From assembly GCA_026913215.1 (NCBI GenBank), contig JAPTYK010000001.1:3100001-3164000 (forward strand): DNA of 64,000 nt, in the 5' to 3' direction. Origin of the DNA: Streptomyces diastatochromogenes (GTDB lineage Bacteria > Actinomycetota > Actinomycetes > Streptomycetales > Streptomycetaceae). Of this stretch, positions 15,977 to 26,626 are shown piece by piece (position 1 is the stretch's first letter; each line of letters begins with the position of its first letter). Both the position numbers and the translations under genes were made by a program. The notes under the pieces were generated by a model. It had not been told where the DNA came from and made no database searches. It saw only the letters and a list, made by a program, of their open reading frames with translations.

Positions 15977-18900
15977 GTGAGTGACGACGCCGCGTATCTC
16001 CGTTTCCCGCACCTCCACGACGACCTGCTGTGCTTCGCCGCCGAGGACGACCTGTGGATCGCCCCGCTCGTCCCCGAGGGCCACCGCCCCGGCCGGGCCT
16101 GGCGCCTCACCGTCGACCGGACCCGGGTCGGCCACCCGCGCTTCTCGCCGGACGGACGGCACATCGCGTACACGAACTGGCGCAGCCTCGACCCCGAGAT
16201 CCACCTCGTCCCCATCGACGGCGGCCCCGCCCGGCGGCTCACCCACTGGGGCTCCACCGACACCCGGGTCTGCGGCTGGACGCCCCCCGACAAGGACGGC
16301 CGCTCCGACATCCTCGCCGTCTCCTCGCACGGGCAGCCCTTCTCGTACTACTCCTGGGCCTACACCGTCCCCACCGACGGCTCCCCCGGCCTCCGGCTGC
16401 CCTGGGGCCCGGTCTCCGACATCGCCGTCACGGACGACCCCGCGATCACCGGGAACGACGGCGAACGCCGCAGCCTCCTCCTCACCGGCAAGCCCCCGCA
16501 CGAACCGGCCGCCTGGAAGCGCTACCTGGGCGGCGCCACCGGCCGCCTCTGGCTCCACGGCGAACGGCTCCTGCCCGGCCTCGGCGGCCACCTCGACGCC
16601 CCCATGACCGTCGGCGGCCGCATCGCCTTCCTCTCCGACCACGAGGGCGTCGGCAACCTCTACTCCTGCCTGCCCGACGGCACCGACCTGCGCCGCCACA
16701 CCGACCACGACGAGTTCTACGCCCGGCACGCCTCCAGCGACGGCCGCCGCGTCGTCTACCAGTGCGCCGGCGACCTGTGGACCGTCGACGCCCTCACCCC
16801 CGACTCCCGCCCTCGCAAGCTCGAAGTGCGGCTCGGCGGGCAGCGCGTCGGCCGCCGCCCCTACCAGGTGCCCGCCGCCCACCACGTCGACGCGGTCTCC
16901 GTCGACGAGACCGGCCGGGCCTCCGCCGTCTCCGTGCGCGGCAGCCTGTACTGGCTGACGCACCGCGACGGCCCCGCCCGCACGATCACCGACACCCCCG
17001 GCGTCCGGGTCCGGCTCCCCGAGATGCTCGGCAGCGGCGGCCAGGTCGCGTACGTCACCGACGCCGAGGGCGAGGACGCCGTCGAGGTCGCCTACCTGCC
17101 GCGCGCCAGCGGCGACCGCCCGCCCTGCAGGCTCGCCTCCGGCGGCCTCGGCCGGGTCGAGGAGATGGTCGCCGACCCGGACGGCGAGCGGCTCGCGATC
17201 GCCTCCCACGACGGCCGGCTGCTCCTCCTCACCGCGTCCGAAGAGGCGGCTGCCGCCGCGGGCACCGAGGACTCCAACGGCGAGGTCACCGAGCTGATCC
17301 GCTCCGTCAACGGGCCCGTCCGCGACCTCGCCTTCTCCCCCGACGGCGACTGGCTCACCTGGTCCCACCCGGGCATCGGCCGCTCCCTGCGCTCCATCAA
17401 GATGGCCCGGATCTCCGGACCCGGCGCCCGCACCGTCGTCGACGTCACCAACGGCCGCTTCGAGGACGAGAACCCCGTCTTCACCCGGGACGGCCGCTAC
17501 CTCGCCTTCCTCTCCTGGCGCGGCTTCGACCCCGTGTACGACGTGCACACCGGCGACCTGTCCTTCCCGCTCGGCTGCCGCCCCTACCTCGTCCCGCTCT
17601 CCTCCGCCACGCCCTCCCCCTTCGCGCTGCTCCCCGACGGGCGCCCGGCGGCCGGCGGGCTCGACCCCGCCGACGACGACACCGAGAACGCCGACGGCAC
17701 CGTCACCGTCGAGATCGAGGGGCTCCCCGACCGGGTCACGCCCTTCCCGGTCGCCGCCTCCAAGTACTCGGCGCTGCACCCGGTCAGCGGCGGCGGCCTC
17801 GTCTGGCTGCGCTGGCCCATCTCGGGCGCGCTCGGCGAGACCTTCGCCAACCCGGCCGACACCTCGGGCAAGCCGACCCTGGAGCACTTCTCCATCACCA
17901 AGGCCCGCAAGAGCGAACTGGCCAAGGACCTCGACTGGTTCGCGGTCAGCGGCGACGGCACCCGGCTCGTCGTCGCCGAGGACGGCGAACTGCGGGCCGT
18001 GCCCGCCACCGAGTCCGGCGACGGCGACTCCACCGTCTACCTGGACCTGCGGCGCATCCTCCACGAGATCGACCCCGGTGCCGAGTGGCGGCAGGCCTTC
18101 GACGAGGCCGGGCGGATCGTCCGCGCCTACTTCTGGGAGCCCGGCATGGGCGGGGTCGACTGGACTGCCGTCCTCGACCAGTACCGGCCGCTCGTCGAAC
18201 GGGTCGCGTCCCCCGACGAGTTCGCCGACCTGCTCCGCGAGGTGATGGGCGAGCTCGGCACCTCCCACGCGTACGTCACGCCCGCCCGCCGCAACGAGGG
18301 ACCGCCGCACTACCAGCGGCCGATGGGCCTGCTCGGCGCCAACCTCGTGCCCCGGGAAGCCGGTTGGACCGTCAAGCGGATCCTCCCCGGCGAGTCCTCC
18401 GACTCCAAGGCCCGCTCCCCGCTCGCCGGCACCGGCATCCGCGAGGGCGCCGTCCTCACCCACGTCGACGGCCGCCCCGTGGACCCCGTCGCCGGCCCCT
18501 ACCCGCTGCTCTCCGGCACCGGCGGCACCACCGTCGAGCTCACCTTCACCCCCGCCGAGGGCGAGGGCCGCGCCCGCCGCGTCGCCGTCGTCCCCCTCGT
18601 CGACGACCGCCCCCTGCGCTACCAGGACTGGGTCGCCAAACGCCGGGCCGTGGTCCGGGAGATCAGCGGCGGCCGCTGCGGCTACCTCCACATCCCCGAC
18701 ATGGGCGGCTCCGGCTGGGCCCAGTTCAACCGCGACCTGCGCATGGAGGTCTCCCGCCCGGCCCTCATCGTCGACGTCCGGGGCAACGCCGGCGGCAACA
18801 TCAGCGAGCTCGTCATAGAGAAGCTCACCCGCACGATCCTCGGCTGGGACCTCACGAGGAACGCCCAGCCCGTGTCGTACGCCTCCAACGCCCCGCGCGG

Positions 18901-19302
18901 CCCCGTCGTCGCCCTCGCCGACGAGGCCACCTCCTCCGACGGCGACATGATCACCGCCGCGTTCAAGCTCCTCGGCCTCGGCCCGGTCGTCGGACAGCGC
19001 ACCTGGGGCGGGGTCGTCGGCATGACCGGCCGCCACCGCCTCGGCGACGGCACCCAGATCACCGTCCCGATGAACGCCGCCTGGTTCCCCGAGTACGGCT
19101 GGTCCCTGGAGAACCACGGCGTCGAACCCGACCTCGCGGTCCTGCGCACCCCCTCGACTGGGCCGAGGGCCGCCACGCCCAGCTCGACGACGCCGTGAAC
19201 GTCGCCCTCGCCCTCCTCGACGAGACCCCCGCCGCCAGCCCCCCGGGCTACGACTCCCTCCCGGACCGCTCCCGCCCGAAACTGCCCCCGCGACCGTCCT
19301 AG
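15977..19302 (+). CDS. Tricorn-type protease (S41 family), one frameshift near the end
   Basis: About 1108 residues. The N-terminal half forms two beta-propellers (repeated S-P-D-G blades such as FSPDGRHIAYT and FSPDGDWLTW). A PDZ-like domain (GTGIREGAVLTHVDGRPVD) and a C-terminal serine protease domain follow. The catalytic residues can be placed by comparison with the tricorn core: His764 in GTSHAYV and Ser987 in EATSSDGDM. Tricorn degrades peptides released by the proteasome, mainly to di- and tripeptides, in the cytoplasm. The frame slips near 19156 (ACCCCCTC, one C short); the repaired tail is LDWAEGRHAQLDDAVNVALA and so on, with stop at 19300-19302. GTG 15977 is preferred as the start. 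Confidence 0.9.
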
Positions 19303-19795
19303 ACGCTCGTCAGGTCCAGCTCGTACGCGGTGGCCGGCTCCCCGTCGTCGAGCGTCACGCCGCCCACGGCCCCGAACCCGGCGCGGGCGAGCACGGCGCT
19401 CGACGCGTCGTTGCCGACGGACACGACGGCGGTCAGCCGGCTGAGCCCGTACTCCTCCACGGCCAGCCGGCACACCTCCCGCACCCCCGCGTCGCGAGCC
19501 CCCGCCCGGTCGCCTTCTCGGCCAGCCGGTAGCCGAGCTCGGCGGTGCCCGCCGCCGCGTCCACGTCGACGAGGTTGATCCGCCCGAGGACCTCCCCGCC
19601 CTCGGCGACCAGCACGTGGAAGTGGAGCTCGCCCGCCTCCTGCGCCTCGACCAGCTCCCGGTGCCGGGCGTCGAACTCCGCGAAGTAGGCGTCCCCCCGG
19701 TCGGGCACGCGCGCGGCGAAATACTCCCGGTTCTCCCGCTCGAAGGCGAGCAGGGCGGGTGCGTGGTCGGGTCGGATGCGCTCAAGTACGGCCAT
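19299..19795 (-). CDS. GNAT family N-acetyltransferase, one frameshift
   Basis: About 166 residues, RimJ/RimL-like. It begins MAVLERIRPDHAPALLAFER; the acetyl-CoA loop lies around LGYRLAEKATGRGLAT (the Q/R-x-x-G-x-G/A pattern), and the C-terminal half includes SVGNDASSAVLARAGFGAVG. It should acetylate an amine of a protein or small molecule in the cytoplasm. The frame slips near 19498, in a C run after GLAT. Its stop overlaps that of the convergent tricorn gene (CTAG, 19299-19302). Confidence 0.82.
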
Positions 19796-19904
19796 GCCGC
19801 TCACCGTACGAAAATCGGCCGCCGGGGACGTACAACTTTTCAGGCGGTCGCACGTCTGACCGAGTGTGGCGCGCAGTGCGCCCGCGCTCTGGGAGGAGAC
19901 GACC

Positions 19905-22041
19905 GTGCCCACGCCCGCTCGAACCACCGGCGCCTCGTCGCCGCCGTCACCACCGTTCTCGCGGTGACCCTCGGTGCGGGCGCACTGACCGTGCCCGCGA
20001 CCGCCGCCCCGTCGGTCCCGGCGGCCGTCACGGCGGAGACCGCGACGGCCCCGTTCGCCTTCCCAAGGACGCCGGCCTGGTCGGCGCCGGGGTGAAGGGC
20101 TTCTCACCGCGGTCCGGGGCAGCGGCACGACGCGCTTCGCCTGGTACGGGCAGGACACCGGGACCGGCTACGGCGCCCGCACCTCCCTCAACTCGACGCG
20201 GACCAACGACTACCTGGTCTTCGAGGGGCACTACCAGGTCACGGTCCGGGACCTGACGACCATGTCGGTCCTCGACGTCCCCCTCGACCCGCTGACCGGC
20301 TCCCCCGAGTACGCCGGCTCCGCCGCCGACGCCGTGTTCACCACCGTCGGCCCGGACCTGCGCAAGCACACCAGGGCGGGCGGCACCGTGCCCGTCGCCG
20401 GTCTGCCGGACGGGGCGACCGCGGTCGAGGTCTCGCCCGGCACCCCCGACGACGCCCTGATCCGGTTCACCGTGGACGGCGTGAAGAAGTGGGGCCTGCT
20501 GAACCTCGCCACCGACACGGTCGGCGGGATCCACGAGCTCCCGGCGGGCGCCACGATCGGCGCCGTCTCCGCGACGCACGTCGCGTACACCGTCGGCACC
20601 GGCGTCCGCGGCGAGATCCCCGCGCTCTTCCTCCTGGACCGCGCCACGGACACCGTCCAGGAGATCCCGGTCGTGGACGCGCCCGGCACCCTCCGGGTCG
20701 ACCTCGTCGGCGGCTGGGTGGTCTACGGCGACCCGGCCTCCTCCATCGCCGAGGCCCCGAACCCGCTGTTCGCCCTCACCGCGTACAACCCGGCCACCCG
20801 GGAGACGGTGAAGCTCCTCGACCACCTGGACTCGGCCGCCGCGGCCGGCGACGGCAGCCTGCACGTGCGGGGCGGCAGCCTGGACCGGGGCGAGGGCATG
20901 TACAAGATCACGGCGGTCGGGGACGAGACCCCGGTCGTCACCCTGGAGGCGACCACCGGCGAGCCCACCGAGCTGCGGGTCACGGGCGACGACGTCCCCG
21001 CCCTGGTCGACCTCGACCGGAACGGCGGCAAGGCGAAGTTCACCTGGGACCTGTCCCGGCCGAACGCCGAGGTCAACCTGACCCTGCGGCACACCCGGAC
21101 CGGTGAGACCGAGATGTTCAACGACTACACGCTGGGCCGGCGGACCACGGCCTTCACGTGGCAGGGCGAGTACAACGGCGCCTACACCTGGGAGCTGACC
21201 GCCCGTCCGCTCAACGGCATCGGCCCGACCGCGAAGGCGACCGGCTCGTTCACCGTGACCCGCACGCCCAAGCCGCACGACTTCGACGACAACGGCGCCC
21301 CCGACGTCCTCCTCCGCGACGGAGCCGGACGCCTGTGGCGGGCCGACACCTCCTACGGCACCAGGCTCCAGGCCGACCCGCACGCGCAGATCGGCACCGG
21401 CTGGCAGATCTACGACCGGATCGAGGCCACCGGCGACCTCGCGGGCTCGACCGTCGGCGACCTCGTCGCCCGGGACGCGGCCGGAGTGCTGTGGCTGTAC
21501 CAGGGCGACGGACGCGGCCGCCTCGGCACCCGGACGAAGATCGGCGGCGGCTGGCAGACCTACACCGAGCTCGCGGGCGGCTCCGACCTCACCGGCGACG
21601 GCCGCGCGGACCTCGTCGCCACCGACAAGGCGGGCGACCTCTACCTCTACAAGGGCACGGGGAACGCCGCCGCACCCTTCGCGGCCCGCAAGAAGATCGG
21701 CACCGGCTGGGGCATCTACAACCAGCTGACCGCCACCGGGAACATCGCCGGAGGCCCCGCCGGAGACCTGCTCGCCCGCGACAAGGCCGGTGTCCTCTGG
21801 CTCTACCTCGGCAAGGGCGACGGCACCTTCGCCGCCCGCACCAAGGTCGGCGCCGGGTGGAACGCGTACGGCCAGATCGTCGGCGTCGGCGACGCCGACC
21901 GGGACGGCCGCCCCGACGTGATCGGCTTCGGCGCGACGGGCCAGTACCTCTACCGCGGCACCGGCGACTGGCGCGCGCCCCTGCTCCCCGCAGTCCGCGA
22001 GCCTGACCTTCGGCGGAGGCCCGTACAACAGCGTCGTCTGA
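19905..22041 (+). CDS. Secreted FG-GAP/VCBS repeat protein, frameshifted in this sequence
   Basis: About 712 residues after repair. A signal peptide follows the start (basic NHRRL, hydrophobic AVTTVLAVTLGAGALTVPA). A long Ig/propeller-like region of unknown role comes next, then C-terminal FG-GAP-type repeats: about five copies of a block with GDL.A.D.AG.LWLY.G.G.G....RT.IG.GW. These form a calcium-binding beta-propeller seen in extracellular streptomycete proteins. GGGAGGAG six bases before GTG 19905 fixes the start. Slips lie near 19913, 20065 and 21995; the repaired end reads SLTFGGGPYNSVV. A strong bidirectional terminator follows. Confidence 0.82.
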
Positions 22042-22096
22042 CTCTTCCGTGTCGTCCGACCCTTCCATGCCGTCCGGCTCTTCCGTACGGACGCGC

Positions 22097-22128
22097 GAAG
22101 GCGCACCCGGGGCCCCGGGTGCGCCTTC
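22097..22128. terminator. Bidirectional terminator, perfect 16-bp inverted repeat
   Basis: GAAGGCGCACCCGGGG is followed directly by its exact reverse complement, so the hairpin closes with a tight loop inside the G/C run. It lies between the converging FG-GAP gene and the CsbD-like gene and probably ends both transcripts. Confidence 0.8.
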
Positions 22129-22156
22129 CCATGAACGGACCGAGGACGGACCGACG

Positions 22157-22342
22157 TCAGGCGTCGTAGTCCTGGTCCATGCGGTCCTGGGCCTCCTGCT
22201 GGGCCCGGCGGGTCTCGTCGTCGGCACGGTCGCGGCCCTGGGAGGCACGCTCGGACGCCTCGTCCTTCGCCTTGCCCATGGCCTGCTTGGCCTTGTCGGC
22301 GGCCTGCTTCGCCTTGTCCTTGAACTGGTCCTGCATACCCAT
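22157..22342 (-). CDS. Small CsbD-like stress protein
   Basis: 61 residues, almost entirely charged and helical (KDKAKQAADKAKQAMGKAKD, then a Glu/Arg/Gln-rich tail). The K-A-K-x-A-x-G-K-A-K-D pattern resembles the CsbD family of small general-stress proteins, though the tail is unlike canonical CsbD and the match rests on composition. A GGAGTG-type ribosome site precedes the ATG at 22342. Function is unknown. Confidence 0.65.
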   Translation of the reverse strand: MGMQDQFKDKAKQAADKAKQAMGKAKDEASERASQGRDRADDETRRAQQEAQDRMDQDYDA

Positions 22343-22443
22343 GGAAGTTCACTCCTAGACGGGTGTGGGAGGGCCGGGGGGCGAGGTGCCCCACGGGCCT
22401 CGACCAGCCTTGCACGAGCGAACATTCCACGCATGTCGATCGA

Positions 22444-23342
22444 TTACGGTCGGCTACCGCGGGCGGATCCTCCGCGCGCGCCTGCTCGTCCGCCGCCCCG
22501 CCCGCGCCCACGAGGCCCTTGGAGACCGCGCCGAGGCGGGGCTCGAAGCGCCGCATCTCGCGCTGACCGACCGTGGCGATCATGCCGGGCAGGTAGCCGC
22601 GGACCGACTGCATCCCGCGCAGCCACCACTGCGCGTAGACGTGGGCCGAGCGCCGCTCGATGCCCGCGACGATCCGGTCGACGGCCGGGCCGAGGGGGTA
22701 CGTGCGGTTCGCGGGCCACGGCAGCCGCTGCCGGAGCTCCTTCATCACGTCGTCCTGGTCCGCGCCCCGCACCATGTCCGTGTCGGTCCAGGACAGATAG
22801 CCGACGCCGACCTTCACGCCCTTGTACGCGACCTCGGCGCGCAGGCTGTGCGCGAAGGCCTCGACGCCCGACTTGGAGGCGCAGTACGCCGTCATCATCG
22901 GGGCCGGGGTGAGGGCGGCGAGGGAGGCGATCTGGAGGAAGTACCCCCGGGACTCCATGAGGACCGGGAGGAACGCCCGGCCCGTCACCGCGCCGCCGAT
23001 CAGGTTGACCTCGATGACCCGCCGCCAGGCGGCCGGGTCGGAGTCGACGAAGGGGCCGCCCGCGGCGACACCGGCGTTGGCGACGACGATGTCGACCTTC
23101 CCGAACCGTTCCTTCACCTCGGCCGCGACCCGGGCCATCGCCTCGTGGTCGGTGACGTCCGCGTGCCACCAGTCGGCCTCGGTGTGCAGCCGCCCGGCGA
23201 CCTCCTTGAGCTGCTCGGGCTCCAGGCCGACCAGCGCGATCTTCGCGCCGCGCGCGGACAGCTTGCGGGCGAGGAGTTCGCCGACGCCGCGCGCACCTCC
23301 GGTGACGACCGCGACCTGTCCTTCCAGGCTCACCCTGCTCAT
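22444..23342 (-). CDS. SDR family oxidoreductase, third gene of the monooxygenase operon
   Basis: About 300 residues. The motif TGGARGVGELLA binds NAD(P)H; VVANAG and the catalytic Y-C-A-S-K (about residue 157) follow. The long C-terminal part (SAHVYAQWWLRGMQSVRGYL) is typical of SDRs found beside flavin monooxygenases. ATG 23342 overlaps the stop of the hydrolase gene (ATGA). The frame runs on without a stop unless one C is added near 22460; with it the protein ends at TAA 22444-22446. Likely role: reduction or oxidation of an alcohol/ketone in the pathway served by the Baeyer-Villiger enzyme. Confidence 0.82.
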
Positions 23343-24254
23343 GCCCCTGCCTCCTCGTTCTCCTTCACGCCCAGGTACGTGAGGGTCAGTTCGCGGATCT
23401 GCGCGGTGACGGCCTCCGGGGCCTCCACCGGTGTCATGTGGCCCATGCCGGCCAGCTGGACGAGGCCCGTGCAGTGCGGCAGTTCCTCCACCATCGCACG
23501 GGAGTGGACGGCCGGGGTGAGCCGGTCGGCGGTGCCGACGAGCACGGCCACCGGCAGCCTGAGCTCCTCAGCCCGGCCCCGAGGTCGAGTCCGGCCAGCA
23601 CCCGCGACCAGCCGTGGCGGGCGCCGCGCGGGCAGGCGTGCACGATCCGGGCGCAGGCCTCGACCCGCTCGGGCGCCGAACCCGGGCCCATCGTGGCGTA
23701 CTTGAGGATCTTCTTGAGAGGGCGGTGACCGGGCCGAGCGGCGCCTTCGCGCCGAGGACGGCCTTGGTCAGCCGGGTGCGCAGGCCGCCGGGCCGGAGCG
23801 GTACGACGGTGGCCTCGGCGGTCAGCCGGGAGGGCCCCGTGGAGCAGAGCAGGACGGCGGCGGCGTGCTGCCGGAAGCCAGGCCGCCCGGCGGCGGCCAT
23901 CATCGTCATGCCGCCCATGGAGTGGCCGGCCAGGACGGCCCGCTCGCCGGGGCCGAGGGTGGCCGCGAGCACCGCCTCCAGGTCGTCGGCGAGCGCCGTC
24001 GTGGAGTAGCCGGTGCTGCCGGTGGCGGCGGGCGCCGGGGACCGGCCGTGGCCGCGCTGGTCGTAGGCGATGACCCGGTGGTCGGCGGCGAGGGCCCGTA
24101 TCTGCTCGGCCCAGAAGGCGATGGAGCAGGTCCAGCCGTGGGAGAGGACGACGGCGGGCGCGTCCTCGGGGCCGTACACCTCGACGTGGATCGGGGTGCC
24201 GTCGGCGGAGACGGCGGTGAGGGAGCGGGGTGCGGGAAGGCTCTGGAGCGTCAC
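23339..24254 (-). CDS. Alpha/beta hydrolase, frameshifted in this sequence
   Basis: About 305 residues with the alpha/beta-hydrolase fold: oxyanion strand VVLSHGWTCS, the DQRGHGRS strand, nucleophile elbow AGHSMGG (Ser near residue 112) and the terminal histidine in GMGHMTPVEAPE. It could hydrolyse the ester made by the neighbouring Baeyer-Villiger monooxygenase. Slips near 23718 and 23570 are single missing bases. The GTG start at 24254 overlaps the monooxygenase TGA (GTGA), so translation is coupled. Confidence 0.85.
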
Positions 24255-25780
24255 TTCGCGGTCTCCTTCTTCCGGGTCGTGCGGGCGGGCTCGGGGGTCC
24301 GCGCGGGCTTGGGCGCGCGGATCACCTCGTACTCGGAGAGGTCGACCTGCCGGGTCTCGCGCCGGAACTCGGCCGTGGTGCCGGGCCACAGGGTGGTGTT
24401 GCGGCCGTCGGCGTCGAGGTACCAGCTGTTGCAGCCGCCGGACTTCCACACGGTCCGCTCCATCCGGGACTGGACCTTGCGGTTCCAGGCGCCGACGGCG
24501 GAGGGGCGGACGGCGAGGGCGGCGCGGCCGCCGAGGACCCTCAGCTGGCGGAGGTAGTCGGCCATGTAGTTCAGCTGGGACTCGATCATGAGGATCATGG
24601 AGGAGTTCCCGAGGCCGGTGTTCGGCCCGATGATCATCATGAAGTTGGGGAAGCCGCCCGCGGTGGCCCCGCGCAGCACCTTCACCCCGTCCTTCCAGGA
24701 GTCGGCGAGGGTGTGCCCCTCGGCGCCGACGACGCGCGAGGCGATCGGGATGTCGGTGACGTGGAAGCCGGTGCCGAAGACGATCGCGTCGACCTCGGTC
24801 TCGGTGCCGTCGGCGGCGACCACGGTCGAGCCGCGGACCTCGCGGAGCCCGGAGGCGACGACGTCGACGTTGGGCTGGGCGAGCGCCGGGTAGTACGTGT
24901 TGGAGAGCAGGATCCGCTTGCAGCCGATGCGGTACGAGGGCGTCAGCTTGGCCCGCAGCGCCGGGTCCTTGATGGAGCGCGCGATGTTCGCCCTGGCGAG
25001 CTTCTCGACCAGGCCCAGTTCGTCGGGGTGCTTGGTGAAGGCGCCGACCTGGAGCTCCCGGATGCCCCAGAGGATGCCGCGGCGCAGGGTCGCGGTGACG
25101 GGCAGCGCCCGGTGCAGCCGGCGCTCGACGCCGGTGATGGCCCGGTCCATGCGGGGCATGACCCACGGGGGCGTCCGCTGGAAGAGGGTGAGCCTGCCGA
25201 CCTCGCGCTGGATCTCGGGCACGATCTGGATGGCGGAGGCGCCGGTGCCGACCATGGCGACGCGCTTGCCGCGCAGCTCGTAGTCGTGGTCCCACCGCGC
25301 CGAGTGGAAGACCTTGCCGGGGAAGTCGGCGAGGCCCGGGATGTCGGGGATCTTCGGGTCGGAGAGCGGCCCGGCGGCGGCGATGAGGATCTCGGCGCTG
25401 AAGGTGCCGCCGCTGGTCTCGATCTCCCAGCGGAGCGCCTCCGCGTCCCACTCGGCCCGCAGCATCTCGCGGTTGAGGCGCAGGTGCGGGCGGATCCCGA
25501 AGGTGTCGGTGACGTGCTCCAGGTAGGCCCGGATGTGGCGCTGGCCGGAGAAGGTCCGGGGCCAGTCCGGGTTGGGCGCGAAGGAGAAGGAGTAGAGGTG
25601 CGAGGGGACGTCGCAGGCGCAGCCGGGGTAGCTGTTGTCGCGCCAGGCGCCGCCCACGGAGCCGGCCCGTTCCAGGACGACGAAGTCGGTGATCCCCTCG
25701 CGGCGCAGCCGGACGGCGGCCCCGATGCCGCCGAATCCCGACCCGATCACCGCCACCCGTACGTGCTCGTGCTTCGCCAT
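24251..25780 (-). CDS. Flavin-containing Baeyer-Villiger-type monooxygenase
   Basis: 509 residues with two Rossmann motifs: GSGFGG near residue 13 for FAD and GTGASA near residue 180 for NADPH. Between them is the Baeyer-Villiger fingerprint F-x-G-x-x-x-H-x-x-x-W-D, seen as FPGKVFHSARWD. The ATG in the fingerprint-bearing region and the conserved FGTGFHVTDIP further on complete the family picture. Such enzymes insert oxygen next to a ketone to give an ester or lactone. ATG 25780 (MAKHEHVRV) is the likely start. It is divergent from the MerR gene and leads the hydrolase/SDR operon. Confidence 0.9.
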   Translation of the reverse strand: MAKHEHVRVAVIGSGFGGIGAAVRLRREGITDFVVLERAGSVGGAWRDNSYPGCACDVPSHLYSFSFAPNPDWPRTFSGQRHIRAYLEHVTDTFGIRPHLRLNREMLRAEWDAEALRWEIETSGGTFSAEILIAAAGPLSDPKIPDIPGLADFPGKVFHSARWDHDYELRGKRVAMVGTGASAIQIVPEIQREVGRLTLFQRTPPWVMPRMDRAITGVERRLHRALPVTATLRRGILWGIRELQVGAFTKHPDELGLVEKLARANIARSIKDPALRAKLTPSYRIGCKRILLSNTYYPALAQPNVDVVASGLREVRGSTVVAADGTETEVDAIVFGTGFHVTDIPIASRVVGAEGHTLADSWKDGVKVLRGATAGGFPNFMMIIGPNTGLGNSSMILMIESQLNYMADYLRQLRVLGGRAALAVRPSAVGAWNRKVQSRMERTVWKSGGCNSWYLDADGRNTTLWPGTTAEFRRETRQVDLSEYEVIRAPKPARTPEPARTTRKKETAK

Positions 25781-25849
25781 GCCGCCTCCCACGCGCCCGG
25801 CCCATTGCGCCAGCAATCACTGGCACAGTCGGACTGTAGAGCAGCTCCA

Positions 25850-25861
25850 TACCGAGCGGTA
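25850..25861. promoter_or_regulatory. Dyad A in the monooxygenase/MerR promoter region
   Basis: TACCG-AG-CGGTA, a perfect five-base dyad with a two-base centre. The same arms recur about three helical turns away at 25882-25892, which suggests two binding sites for one dimeric regulator, possibly the MerR protein itself. Confidence 0.45.
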
Positions 25862-25881
25862 GGGGTACGACGAGGGAAAGT

Positions 25882-25892
25882 TACCGGCGGTA
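25882..25892. promoter_or_regulatory. Dyad B in the monooxygenase/MerR promoter region
   Basis: TACCG-G-CGGTA has the same arms as dyad A. It lies just upstream of the MerR -10 element and may mediate autoregulation. Confidence 0.45.
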
Positions 25893-25897
25893 CAACA

Positions 25898-25903
25898 TAG
25901 GCT
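25898..25903 (+). promoter_or_regulatory. -10 element of a predicted leaderless promoter (MerR gene)
   Basis: TAGGCT ends seven bases before GTG 25911, and no Shine-Dalgarno sequence is present, which predicts a leaderless transcript. Confidence 0.5.
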
Positions 25904-25910
25904 GGCGGGC

Positions 25911-26611
25911 GTGGCAGACGGATCGCGCCCCGAGGCGGGCGCACAGGACGGCGTACGCGGGCCCCGCGAGTACCGCATGGAGGAACTGGCCTCGGCCGCC
26001 GGCATCACCGTGCGCACCCTGCGCTTCTACCGCGAGCGCGGTCTGATCCCGCCACCCCGGCGCGAGGGCCGCATCGCCTGGTACGACGACAACCACCTGG
26101 CCCGGCTGCGCACGATCGCCGCGCTCCTGGAGCGCGGCCACACCCTCAACGGCATCGCCGACCTCACGGCCGCCTTCGAGAGCGGCCGGGGCGTCCGCGA
26201 GGTCCTCGCCCTCCCCGCCCCCTCCGAGGAGGAGCCGGTCCGCCTCACCCCGAGGAGCTGGCCGACCACTTCGCCGGCGAGGTCACCGCCGAGAACCTCG
26301 CCGCCGCCCTCGACCTCGGCTACCTCGTCACCGACGGCGAGGAGATCGTCCACATCAGCCGCCGGCTGCTCGACGTCTCCGCCGCCCTGGTCCGCGAGGG
26401 CGTCCCGCTCGCCGAGGTCCTCAAGGCGGGCGCCCGCGTCCGCGAGCACGCCGACGCCCTCGCCGAGCTCTTCACCGACCTCCTGCGCGCCCACGCGGAC
26501 GGCGACGACCTCTGGCGGCTGCGCCCGCTCGCCAAGAGCGTGGTGGAGGCGGAGCTGTCACTGGCCCTCGACCGACGCCTCGGCGAGACCCCCGACAGCC
26601 CCAGGCCCTAG
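25911..26611 (+). CDS. MerR family transcriptional regulator, one frameshift
   Basis: About 233 residues. The winged-helix domain reads YRMEELASAAGITVRTLRFY, then RERGLIPPPRREGRIAWYDD, an intact MerR N-terminus (compare the remnant at 6081). The C-terminal half is long and helical (LAAALDLGYLVTDGEEIVHI) without the Cys cluster of metal sensors, so an organic ligand is likelier. One C is missing near 26249 (CACCCCGAGG). It faces the monooxygenase operon across a 130-base region with two dyads and is its probable regulator. Confidence 0.85.
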
Positions 26612-26626
26612 GCCTCAGGGGTCGCC

